A stretch of DNA of 6,418 bases from Maribacter sp. (GCA_003232155.1 QILY01000011.1:1-6418); one strand, 5' to 3'. Positions 1 through 5,938 are shown, counted from the first letter of the stretch. A program made the numbers and translations. The notes: generated by a model not told the origin, from the sequence alone.

Positions 1-71
1 TGTTGCTGAACCGCTAATTTAAAATATATCCTTTACTTAAACTTTGAATTTTTTTCAGTTGTACTATAATA
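1..71. other. Intergenic left edge, downstream of gspF-like gene
   Basis: No start codon for a further minus-strand gene lies between the stop of the gspF-like gene and the window edge. An AAAGGA stretch (34-29 on the minus strand) resembles a Shine-Dalgarno site, but no ATG, GTG or TTG follows at a usable distance. The sequence is very AT-rich. No convincing terminator is seen, so the operon could continue beyond the window. Confidence 0.4.
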
Positions 72-1208
72 TCAACCCACAACACTACTCAACTTAAACA
101 TTGGTAAGTACATAGATACCAATATTACCCCAACAAATATTCCAATTACGATAATGATAATGGGTTCCATCAAAGTAGATAAAAGCTTTGATTTCTGTTG
201 TACTTCAATGGCATATTGTTGATTTAAACGTTCAAAGATATATTCCGTTTGATTGGTTTCTTCGGCTACTTTCACCAAGGATACCATTTTGTTATCGAAT
301 ATCTTATTGCCTGCCATACTACCATTTAAGCTTGTACCCGAAAGCACTCCCTTTTCTACATTAGTCAATGCTTCGTTAAGCGGATAAAAATCAATCATCT
401 TTTTTACCAGTTGAATACTGTTTAACATAGGTACTTTAGATGATGTCAATAAGGCTACTGCCTGTGTAAATTGTGCCAAATAGACGGAGCTTATAAAGCT
501 TCCGATATAGGGAAGCTTTAAAAGTGCTTTATCCTTTCCTTTTTTATACCATTTTTTATTGGCAAAGGTCTTTCTGAGAATCAAAAGTATTCCGATGAAG
601 ACCAAAACTAACCATCCGTAATCTCTTATGAAATTTGATATGCTGATTATCATTTTAGTAATTCCTGGTAAATCAACTTTGTTTTGCTTAAAAATATCTT
701 CAAACATAGGTACTACCATACGCAACATAAAAACAACTACAAGAACAGCGGTACATAAAATAATAATTGGATACGTAAGGGCATTCATCAAACTTCTGCG
801 CTGCTCATTCTTTCGCTCGTAAAATTTGCCAAGTTCTTCTACAATTCGTGTTAAAGTACCCGTTTCTTCCCCTATTTTGACCGAGTAATATTCGTATTCC
901 GAAAACTCGGGTCGTTCGTGTAAAACTTCAAAGAAACTTTTACCTGAGACCAAGGCATCTACCATTTCGCCAAAGAACGCATTTTGCTTTTTCTTCTTTT
1001 GATTTTCTTGAATAAGGGCCAGCGCGTCTTTTAAATTGATTCCAGCTTTTAACAATATGCCCAATTCTGAATAAAAGTCTTCTTTCTTTTTATTGCCAAA
1101 AAATTTGGCGAAAGCTATTTCTTTTTGCAATAGGTTGGTCAACCAATCCTTTTCAGGGTTAACGTCTTTATTTTGCTCGGTCAATGTATGTTCTAGCTTA
1201 AAACCCAT
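72..1208 (-). CDS. Type II secretion / type IV pilus platform protein, GspF/PilC family
   Basis: A 378-aa polytopic inner-membrane protein of the GspF/PilC family. In known systems this protein sits at the centre of the assembly platform and couples the cytoplasmic ATPase to pseudopilin polymerisation. The family's duplicated architecture is visible. The first cytoplasmic helical domain (about residues 43-145) contains FYSELGILLKAGI and a GEETG motif at 113-117. It is followed by a membrane helix at about 147-168 and another at about 197-212. The second domain (about 240-345) contains FTQAVALLTSSKVPM and VAEETN at 314-319, then the last helix at 348-369. Each repeat ends alike, with YPI...PMF at 147-169 and EPI...PMF at 349-371. 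Length is slightly under the usual 400 or so residues. The ATG lies 2 nt after the preceding pseudopilin gene's stop, so this is the last visible operon gene. Assignment to the family is firm; secretion versus pilus assembly cannot be decided here. Confidence 0.93.
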   Translation of the reverse strand: MGFKLEHTLTEQNKDVNPEKDWLTNLLQKEIAFAKFFGNKKKEDFYSELGILLKAGINLKDALALIQENQKKKKQNAFFGEMVDALVSGKSFFEVLHERPEFSEYEYYSVKIGEETGTLTRIVEELGKFYERKNEQRRSLMNALTYPIIILCTAVLVVVFMLRMVVPMFEDIFKQNKVDLPGITKMIISISNFIRDYGWLVLVFIGILLILRKTFANKKWYKKGKDKALLKLPYIGSFISSVYLAQFTQAVALLTSSKVPMLNSIQLVKKMIDFYPLNEALTNVEKGVLSGTSLNGSMAGNKIFDNKMVSLVKVAEETNQTEYIFERLNQQYAIEVQQKSKLLSTLMEPIIIIVIGIFVGVILVSMYLPMFKLSSVVG

Positions 1209-1210
1209 AG

Positions 1211-1681
1211 TTATTGGTTCATGTATGTTGCTGGGGCGTTGTCTTTAAAAACAAATATCTGCTGATACCCGGTTTCTTTACTTGTTTTTAGTTCTATAGC
1301 ATCTATCTCTCCTGAAAATCTAGTTTGATTATTGAAATAAAAGTCTTTTGATGCCAGCTGAATATGAAAGGTATCTTTCTCGGTAACAAATTGATTATTT
1401 ACTATGGCATACTGTTTTTCTTCCATTTCGTTACTGAAATACAAAAGTTGTTTTTTTTGATCAAAATACACGTATGAATACCGATTAAAATCGATCCATA
1501 AAGATTGCCGTAACTTATTGGCTTCTAACTTTACTTTATAAATACCCTCAATATTCCCCATTTGTTTTTGTACTAAATTCAAAACAGAAAATGCCATACC
1601 TACAACAATAGTGGTAATCAACAATACCACTATCATTTCTTGTAATGCGAATGCCTTTACTTTTCCTATTTTAATCTTCAC
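1211..1681 (-). CDS. Type IV pilin-like (pseudopilin) protein, GspJ/GspH-like
   Basis: A protein of about 156 aa with a class III (type IV pilin) signal: a short basic leader ending KVKA, then FALQEM and a hydrophobic helix of about 20 residues. Cleavage after Ala would put Glu at mature position 5, the residue that pilins use to register with the neighbouring subunit. The remainder is a small beta-rich domain without cysteine, plausible as a minor pseudopilin head. No ATG exists before the helix. GTG at 1681 (leader VKIKIGKVKA) is chosen over the TTG at 1687, which would add two residues, because GTG is the commoner alternative start; neither has a clear Shine-Dalgarno site. It overlaps the end of the preceding pseudopilin gene by 11 nt (17 from TTG), suggesting coupled translation. 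The specific GspJ/H assignment is inferred from gene order and size only. Confidence 0.85.
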   Translation of the reverse strand: MKIKIGKVKAFALQEMIVVLLITTIVVGMAFSVLNLVQKQMGNIEGIYKVKLEANKLRQSLWIDFNRYSYVYFDQKKQLLYFSNEMEEKQYAIVNNQFVTEKDTFHIQLASKDFYFNNQTRFSGEIDAIELKTSKETGYQQIFVFKDNAPATYMNQ

Positions 1682-2006
1682 TGGCAATATAATTTGTTAC
1701 TGTTTTTTTTGTTCGCGGGTTTTCAGCTTCTAAGGTTATTATTGACAATCCGTTGTTCTCATCTTTGGAAATAGAAATTTGCCATGATTCAAAATCTTCA
1801 TAATAGGGTATGGTCAATCCGTTGTTTTTATACTGATATTCTAAAACATGTAGTCGTTCTTGGGCAATTTCAGTATTCTGACGAATATTACCTAATAACA
1901 GATTGTTCAACACCATAGTTGAAACCATAAAAATGACTACAATCAAAACAGTGGCTACCAATGTTTCCATTAAGGTAGATGCCTTTATTTTTTTTAATAG
2001 AGCCAT
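1671..2006 (-). CDS. Type IV pilin-like (pseudopilin) protein, GspI-like
   Basis: A 111-aa protein beginning MALLKKIKA, then STLMETLVATVLIVVIFMVS. This is a classic type IV pilin N-terminus: basic leader, short residue at the cleavage point (Ala9/Ser10), Glu at mature position 5 and a helix of about 22 hydrophobic residues. The small C-terminal part (about 65 residues) has beta-strand-like stretches such as WQISISK and GLSIITLEAEN, and no cysteine. Size and position between a GspK-like and a GspJ/H-like gene fit the minor pseudopilin GspI, which in characterised type II systems joins a tip complex with J and K. Its start overlaps the last 13 nt of the upstream gene in another frame, and its own 3' end overlaps the next gene. 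Pseudopilin identity is secure; the exact subtype is inferred. Confidence 0.85.
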   Translation of the reverse strand: MALLKKIKASTLMETLVATVLIVVIFMVSTMVLNNLLLGNIRQNTEIAQERLHVLEYQYKNNGLTIPYYEDFESWQISISKDENNGLSIITLEAENPRTKKTVTNYIASED

Positions 2007-3286
2007 TTCATTACTTTTTTATTGCGTTCTCTATCTGCTAACATCAACCCAGCATAGATATTCGGTAATTTAGTACTATTTATTAGGCCGTTGTACAAAT
2101 GGTTTTGATACACGCTTCCGTTCTCTAAAGCAATAAAACTATCTGTAATAACGGTACCATTTACACTACCTTTTAATTCCAGGTTTTTAGTACAATACAC
2201 TTCTCCAATAACTTTGGAATTCAAATCTATTTTAATTTGTGGAGAAAATTGTTGTTCATCTGTTTCTTCCAATACCATAACAACACCGCTTATCTTTGCA
2301 TAGGAATTTAAATAAATTCTAGGGGAACTATTGCCATCAGGTCTAGACCCCAAATTTCCTTCTTGAACTAAAGACTTCTTTTTATGTACGACCAAGGCTG
2401 AAGGATAGGCCAATTCGCATTTTTTCCCCACGGAAATAGATTTGCTCGCAATTGCCTGAAACTGTCCCTTCACCCCATTTCGAATTGTAATTTCGGGTGC
2501 TAACAAAACAACATCTTGCACGTTGGCGCTGGCTTCAATAATAATTTTATGAGTTGCAAAAATTACAATATTGCCTATTAAGTCAATATCTTTTAACCGT
2601 ATTACCCTACCCTGAATTATCTGGGTTGGAGCATCAAAGCTGTTTTTAAGTACTTTATCAGGAAACTTAGCAACCTCTTCACCTAAAGGCATATAATTAG
2701 CTTGGGTAAGTTGTTGAATCTGCTGTTTTAATTCTGTACTTAACTTTGGTAAAACCGAATTACTTTGTCTTTGTTTTCCATACAACAACCTAGACCTGTG
2801 GTATGAATTTCCATAGATATCACCAATTTTCAAACCCTGTTCTGGTAAATAAGCTGTACCCGTTATTTTAGAATTACCGGCAACAACAACCGGACGCCTA
2901 TGGTCATTTACATATAAGGCAGGTATTTTACCTTGCTCTTTTCCTCCTATCAGTGCCGTTTTTACATATTTGGTATTGCCGTGAACAGTAGTAACCGTTC
3001 TCTTTTCAAAAATGCCCCATAAATCACGTTTTACCACGATTTCAATATCGGCATCATTCTGATAAGGTATATGAATGGAGTTGTTAAGAGGAATAGGTTT
3101 ACTTAAAGAAGCTACAAGTCCAAAATCAGCACTTTTAATAACGTCTATGATTATATCTGTCTTTTTATCAAAATGGGTATGTGTGTAAGATAGCAGAACA
3201 AAGGCCATAAGTAAGACAGCAATCACCGCTCCTATAAAGAGTACAAATTGCAAGGCTCCAGCTTTTATTTTAGGTACAGCTTTCAT
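1994..3286 (-). CDS. Large pilin-like membrane-anchored protein with beta-rich ectodomain (GspK/PilX position)
   Basis: A 430-aa protein I cannot assign to a named family. Its N-terminus copies the pseudopilin pattern of its neighbours: basic leader ending KIKA (6-9), then GALQF and a hydrophobic helix to about residue 33. Mature position 5 would be Phe instead of Glu, and loss of Glu5 is typical of the tip pseudopilin GspK. The ectodomain is long. Residues about 225-400 alternate short hydrophobic strands and turns (IDLIGNIVIFATHKIII, VVLLAPEITIRNGVKG, KIDLNSKVIGEVYC, NLELKGSVNGTVITD), suggesting a parallel beta-helix or bactofilin-like stack. Only one cysteine was noticed, near residue 365. 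The C-terminus is charged (DRERNKKVMKWLY). The start overlaps the preceding gene's stop as ATGA (3286-3283). Likely role: a minor tip component or a pilus-associated surface protein. It could instead be a permanently anchored membrane protein that is never processed. Confidence 0.8.
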   Translation of the reverse strand: MKAVPKIKAGALQFVLFIGAVIAVLLMAFVLLSYTHTHFDKKTDIIIDVIKSADFGLVASLSKPIPLNNSIHIPYQNDADIEIVVKRDLWGIFEKRTVTTVHGNTKYVKTALIGGKEQGKIPALYVNDHRRPVVVAGNSKITGTAYLPEQGLKIGDIYGNSYHRSRLLYGKQRQSNSVLPKLSTELKQQIQQLTQANYMPLGEEVAKFPDKVLKNSFDAPTQIIQGRVIRLKDIDLIGNIVIFATHKIIIEASANVQDVVLLAPEITIRNGVKGQFQAIASKSISVGKKCELAYPSALVVHKKKSLVQEGNLGSRPDGNSSPRIYLNSYAKISGVVMVLEETDEQQFSPQIKIDLNSKVIGEVYCTKNLELKGSVNGTVITDSFIALENGSVYQNHLYNGLINSTKLPNIYAGLMLADRERNKKVMKWLY

Positions 3287-3750
3287 TCCGTGAGTTGTAT
3301 CGTACGGGTGGCACCTCCGTATTTAACTTTAATAGTACTTTTTGTGCCTCGAACTAATTTCACCTCTTGAAAGGTGTCATTAACCGACATCATTTGTTGT
3401 TGCCCGTTTACAGTAACAAAAAATATGTTTTCGTTTGAATTAGTATCACCTATAAAACCCGTGTACTGAATCGATTTTTTAGGGACTTGTTTTTGTGCTT
3501 TTTTAAAAGTTGTTTTTTTTACTTTTTTTGGCGGCGTGCTGACCGTACCCAAAAAAGGATCTCTATAATTGGCCGTGATACTAAAAACAGTCCGTTTTTT
3601 TAGCTGTTGTGGTGTAAAAATTTTATCAGAAGTAGTTTGAACAATTTCTTTCGGAGCAGGATTTATGGTGCTAATAAATTTATACCCAATAATACCCCAT
3701 ATACTAATGACCACTGCCAATAACACATATGTTTTATTATTTTTTTTCAC
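3283..3750 (-). CDS. GspC/PilP-like inner-membrane periplasmic linker protein
   Basis: A 155-aa bitopic protein with a short cytoplasmic N-terminus (MKKNNKTY) and one membrane helix at about residues 8-27. A periplasmic linker contains YRDPF (62-66), a motif typical of PilP and of the GspC homology region. After a lysine-rich stretch (about 75-92) comes a small beta domain at about 93-153 (IQYTGFIGD...FFVTVNGQQQMMSVNDTF...STIKVKYGG...TIQL). This matches the small beta-barrel that in GspC/PilP contacts the secretin. The likely role is to link the inner-membrane platform to an outer-membrane secretin, inferred from domain layout and operon context. The start is GTG at 3750, supported by AAAGGA (3764-3759) eight bases upstream, which overlaps the preceding stop codon. 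The 3' end shares ATGA with the next gene. Confidence 0.72.
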   Translation of the reverse strand: MKKNNKTYVLLAVVISIWGIIGYKFISTINPAPKEIVQTTSDKIFTPQQLKKRTVFSITANYRDPFLGTVSTPPKKVKKTTFKKAQKQVPKKSIQYTGFIGDTNSNENIFFVTVNGQQQMMSVNDTFQEVKLVRGTKSTIKVKYGGATRTIQLTE

Positions 3751-3758
3751 TGTTGTAT

Positions 3759-3764
3759 TCCTTT
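3759..3764 (-). promoter_or_regulatory. Shine-Dalgarno site for the GspC/PilP-like gene
   Basis: On the minus strand AAAGGA lies 8 nt before the GTG start at 3750 and overlaps the TAA of the upstream lipoprotein gene. It is the only clear ribosome binding site in the operon and supports the non-ATG start. Confidence 0.55.
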
Positions 3765-4158
3765 AATTGGTTGAAGCGTTCACTTCAAATTTACTTGACG
3801 AAAATTCAGTTTCAAAACCACTGTTCATGGCTTTAACACGCCATTCATATTCACTATTGACCAAAGATTTTATAATTCGATTTCCTGTAAATGCGCTATC
3901 GATTATTATGGTAGTATCAATAACAATTTGTGCTGCATTTTCAAAGTTTGGTGCTGCCACTTGAACACGATATTGTGTAGCTTCAAAAACTTCGTTCCAA
4001 CTAAAATCGACGTTGCTTTGCGTTACAATGGTACTTTCTAAAGGTGCTAAAAGCACAACGTTTTCATTTGATATATCAGGAACTTCCAATAACTCCTCGC
4101 AACTTGATACAAAGAAAATCAGAAGGAATAGTCCTAGTATAGTTTTTATAGTTTTCAT
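3763..4158 (-). CDS. Lipoprotein with fibronectin type III-like domain
   Basis: A 131-aa lipoprotein. A basic N-terminus and hydrophobic stretch end in the lipobox FVSSC, with Cys20 as the lipidation site. The next residues are EELLE. Acidic residues straight after the cysteine resemble the lipoprotein export signals that send Bacteroidota lipoproteins to the cell surface, so surface exposure is plausible. Residues about 34-127 read as one fibronectin-III-like sandwich: a leading proline (P39), DFSWNEV around 51-57, YRVQVA (63-68), YEWRVKA (104-110) and a final strand SSKFEV. Such domains mediate protein or glycan contacts; no enzymatic motif is present. It starts 1 nt after the preceding lipoprotein gene and ends 12 nt before the GspC/PilP-like gene, so it should be co-transcribed with the secretion/pilus genes. 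Whether it is a secretin-assisting lipoprotein, an accessory factor or a cargo protein is unknown. Confidence 0.78.
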   Translation of the reverse strand: MKTIKTILGLFLLIFFVSSCEELLEVPDISNENVVLLAPLESTIVTQSNVDFSWNEVFEATQYRVQVAAPNFENAAQIVIDTTIIIDSAFTGNRIIKSLVNSEYEWRVKAMNSGFETEFSSSKFEVNASTN

Positions 4159-4159
4159 C

Positions 4160-4876
4160 TTAAAATTTTAAATGCGATTTGATATCACTTATTTCTTGAG
4201 CATTTTTCTCGGTGCCTTCTGGGCATTTTCCTCTGGCGTTCAAGGTTACTATTTTAGGCTTTCCGTAGAGGTCTTCTCCCCAACAAAAACCCATTTGTTC
4301 GTATGCAAAAATCTCACCTTTGGGTATTGATATTAGTTGTTTTTCTTTACCATTACGAATCTCAATACGCAGTAGGCCATTAGCATCAGTTTTTAAGAAT
4401 ACACCTTCGGCATTTATCATTTGAGCAGCATACATATCATCAACATATACTGAAATACTTGATATTATTTTACAGTGTTTATCTTTTGCTAAGTACGATT
4501 GTACTTCTTTATTTTCAGGAGCATTGAGTAAGCTCATCAAACCAATCTTATCTTTAATTTCAAAATGCAAATATTTTGATTTTTTAGGTAAAGAATCAGC
4601 ATATATAATCGCCATTTTATTCTCCTTTTGGGTCTTAAGGTTTAGGTAGGCTTTATATTTTGATTTTGTAAAGGGTACTTGAGCAACTGATAACGCCACA
4701 CAGTCTTCTATTAGTGGTTGCCCCACTTGTTTAAAAGTAGTGGTCAATAAGGAGCTGTCTTCTTTGCCGATTGCTCCTATAGAGGGTAAGTTGGTCTCTT
4801 TAAATTGCCTTTGTTTTAAGGATGCGCAAGAAAATAGCACCCATGCAAATAGCACAGTTAAATAAGTAGGTTTCAT
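4160..4876 (-). CDS. Lipoprotein of unknown function, first gene of the operon
   Basis: A 238-aa protein that I do not recognise. The N-terminus is a lipoprotein signal with lipobox VLFSC (Cys17), so the product should be anchored in the outer or inner membrane facing the periplasm, or surface-exposed. The mature part is mixed alpha/beta without obvious repeats. It has four further cysteines (59, 135, 198, 218); the last two flank a segment starting CWGEDLYGKPKI, so two disulfides are possible. A central stretch (ISVYVDDMYAAQMINAEGVF, then LLRIEIRNGKEKQLISIPKGE) looks like a small beta domain. It is the promoter-proximal gene of the minus-strand cluster and its stop is 1 nt from the next start, so a job with the secretion/pilus machinery is inferred. 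No clear Shine-Dalgarno site precedes the ATG, as is common in Bacteroidota. Confidence 0.75.
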   Translation of the reverse strand: MKPTYLTVLFAWVLFSCASLKQRQFKETNLPSIGAIGKEDSSLLTTTFKQVGQPLIEDCVALSVAQVPFTKSKYKAYLNLKTQKENKMAIIYADSLPKKSKYLHFEIKDKIGLMSLLNAPENKEVQSYLAKDKHCKIISSISVYVDDMYAAQMINAEGVFLKTDANGLLRIEIRNGKEKQLISIPKGEIFAYEQMGFCWGEDLYGKPKIVTLNARGKCPEGTEKNAQEISDIKSHLKF

Positions 4877-5200
4877 CTAATTTGGTTTTAACAAACGTCT
4901 TAAAAAATCATATTTTTAAAGCGTTTATTGTACATTCTTTTTCTTAAGAATATGTATAGAAACAAGAACGTTTTTTTTAGTTATCTATTATAAGAAAACG
5001 GTGAACTGCACTCTTTTGTTCAATTTTACATCAGATATATTCCTTTATGAACCACTTGTTCGCCCTATTCGATGCTTTTCTACTGGCTGCCAAGGCTAAG
5101 GCTTATGCGTAAAAAACCACAGCTCTCACCGTGGTTATTATTCTATATTTCTTGCTCGGCACCTTTAGATTAGCAAACAGAAATATTTAATGTATCCTTC
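4877..5200. other. Gene-poor upstream region of the secretion operon
   Basis: No convincing gene is seen. The part next to the operon (4877-5040) is very AT-rich and should hold its promoter, but no TTG / TAnnTTTG pair could be recognised on the minus strand. A TTCTTAAGAA palindrome lies at 4941-4950. A 21-codon plus-strand ORF (5047-5112) is richer in G+C (31 of 66 bases) than its surroundings, but nothing else supports it. The terminator-like hairpin at 5111-5136 is listed separately. Confidence 0.5.
5111..5136 (-). terminator. Probable rho-independent terminator (minus strand)
   Basis: On the minus strand AACCACGG (5136-5129) pairs with CTGTGGTT (5122-5115) as an 8-bp stem with one G-T wobble and a six-base loop, followed directly by four more T residues. 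On the plus strand the stem has a C/A mismatch and only a loose AT-rich tail, so the minus strand is the better direction. No minus-strand gene lies just to its right, so it may have served a gene now lost. It would shield the downstream operon from read-through. Confidence 0.5.
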
Positions 5201-5201
5201 T

Positions 5202-5228
5202 GGGGTTAAATCCCTCGCCTTTAGGCGA
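5202..5228 (+). repeat. Left-end stem-loops of the IS200/IS605 element
   Basis: Two adjacent hairpins: GGGGT/ATCCC with a three-base loop, containing one G-T pair, and TCGCC/GGCGA with loop TTTA. The 15-nt sequence TCGCCTTTAGGCGAA (5215-5229) recurs exactly at the right end (5696-5710). They probably serve as transposase recognition structures, and hairpins this close to the start could also limit transposase expression. Confidence 0.6.
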
Positions 5229-5254
5229 AGACTTTAGTTTTATGTTTTTGTGTT

Positions 5255-5689
5255 ATGCAAAATTATCGAAAGACATCCCATACCACCTATGATTATAAGT
5301 GCCATATAGTTTGGATAACCAAATATAGGAAAAAGGTTTTGGGCGGCAAGGTTGGTAATCGAGTCCGTGAACTTGTTCGCGAGATTTGCAAGGGCAATGA
5401 TGTTGAGATTTTGAAAGGTCATGTTTCGAAAGATCATGTGCATCTTTTCGTTTCGGTACCTTCTCATTTGGCGGTGTCGAAATTAGTTCAATACCTGAAA
5501 GGCAAGAGTTCGTACAAATTGATGCAGGAGAACAAACAGATTTCCCGTCTTTTTTGGGGTCGTCACCTTTGGGGTAGGGGGTATTTCGTGGCTACATCTG
5601 GAAATATTACTGACGAAATGATAATGGAGTACATCGAAAATCAAGGTGGTAACGAAAAGGAGGATGGAGAGTTCACCACGGTCGAGTAA
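5255..5689 (+). CDS. tnpA: IS200/IS605-family Y1 transposase TnpA
   Basis: A 144-aa HUH-type single-strand DNA transposase, full length for the TnpA family (about 130-155 aa). The metal-binding HUH motif is HVH at 61-63 inside KDHVHLFVSVPS. The single catalytic tyrosine is Y126 in EMIMEYIENQ, with the usual Gln four residues later. The N-terminal KCHIVWITKYRKKVL and the GRGYFVATSGNITDE stretch before the catalytic helix are also typical. TnpA cuts and rejoins one DNA strand at hairpin ends via a 5'-phosphotyrosine. The frame is open and the key residues are present, so the enzyme may be active. No TnpB/IscB gene accompanies it, making this an IS200-like solo element. The ATG has no good Shine-Dalgarno site, consistent with the low expression usual for this family. 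Confidence 0.95.
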   Translation: MQNYRKTSHTTYDYKCHIVWITKYRKKVLGGKVGNRVRELVREICKGNDVEILKGHVSKDHVHLFVSVPSHLAVSKLVQYLKGKSSYKLMQENKQISRLFWGRHLWGRGYFVATSGNITDEMIMEYIENQGGNEKEDGEFTTVE

Positions 5690-5695
5690 CTTTAG

Positions 5696-5739
5696 TCGCC
5701 TTTAGGCGAAACCCAAACCCATCGGTCTTTAGCCGATGG
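5696..5739 (+). repeat. Right-end stem-loops of the IS200/IS605 element
   Basis: Two hairpins follow the transposase stop within 7 nt. TCGCC/GGCGA with loop TTTA (5696-5709) is identical to the left-end hairpin. CCATCGG/CCGATGG with loop TCTTTAG (5719-5739) is followed by TAGTTTAGTT, probably close to the right cleavage site. No T-run follows, so these are end structures more than terminators. Confidence 0.6.
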
Positions 5740-5758
5740 TAGTTTAGTTAAAAAAATA

Positions 5759-5938
5759 ATGATTATGATGATGGGATTTCTTTTCTTGCTTCTTTTTTTC
5801 TTGTTAATAACACGTATTTTGTTAATAATGCGAATCAAGGGTTGGATTTCAAGTATTGCTAAAAATCAGCAAGTTGTGACTTTACCGCTTCCAAAACTGC
5901 CGCAATCACAATTGCGACCTGTTGATAATCAGTATTAG
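5759..5938 (+). CDS. Possible small single-span membrane protein (59 aa)
   Basis: A short ORF from ATG to TAG encoding 59 residues. Residues about 3-24 are strongly hydrophobic (GFLFLLLFFLLI followed by TRILLIM), enough for one membrane span. A basic stretch RIKGW follows, then a proline- and glutamine-containing tail (LPLPKLPQSQLRPVDNQY) that would be cytoplasmic under the positive-inside rule. I recognise no family. The start lies about 10 nt past the estimated IS right end, so expression may depend on IS-borne signals, or the 5' end of an older gene may have been displaced. Several in-frame ATGs (codons 1, 3, 4, 5) leave the start uncertain. An inverted repeat arm covers codons 21-29 and its partner lies just after the stop. 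It could be chance: T-rich DNA readily yields Leu/Phe-rich frames. Confidence 0.35.
   Translation: MIMMMGFLFLLLFFLLITRILLIMRIKGWISSIAKNQQVVTLPLPKLPQSQLRPVDNQY

Larger units (their letters stand above)
5200..5748 (+). mobile_element. IS200/IS605-family insertion sequence, ends approximate
   Basis: A compact element of about 550 bp with one transposase gene and stem-loops at both ends, as expected for a family that transposes as single-stranded DNA and recognises hairpins instead of terminal inverted repeats. Left of the gene are GGGGT-TAA-ATCCC (5202-5214) and TCGCC-TTTA-GGCGA (5215-5228). Right of it are the same TCGCC-TTTA-GGCGA (5696-5709) and CCATCGG-TCTTTAG-CCGATGG (5719-5739). The family makes no target duplication, so exact ends cannot be read off; they are estimated from the outermost hairpins. 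It sits between the operon's upstream region and accessory sequence and disrupts no recognisable gene. Confidence 0.75.

Noticed and set aside
35..66. AACTGAA / TTCAAAGTT minus-strand hairpin after gspF as a terminator
   Set aside because: The stem is weak and bulged, with no T-run after it.
628..822. Plus-strand 64-aa open frame
   Set aside because: It lies antisense within the well-supported gspF-like gene and has no recognisable features.
3767..3964. Plus-strand 65-aa open frame
   Set aside because: It is antisense to the FN3-like lipoprotein gene, whose lipobox and domain pattern show the real coding strand.
4934..4978. TTCTTAAGAA palindrome and T8 run as a plus-strand terminator
   Set aside because: The palindrome is not adjacent to the T-run and no plus-strand gene precedes it.
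5240..5467. Minus-strand 75-aa open frame with hydrophobic stretches
   Set aside because: It is the complement of the first half of the clear transposase gene, and its hydrophobicity follows from that.
5000..5677. Eight-base inverted match GGTGAACT / AGTTCACC considered as IS termini
   Set aside because: It is short enough to be chance, one copy lies inside the transposase coding sequence, and this IS family does not use terminal inverted repeats.
5801..5828. Direct repeat TTGTTAATAA (5801-5810 and 5819-5828)
   Set aside because: Low-complexity AT-rich sequence encoding repeated Leu/Ile in the small ORF; 10 nt is too short to claim a repeat element or CRISPR.
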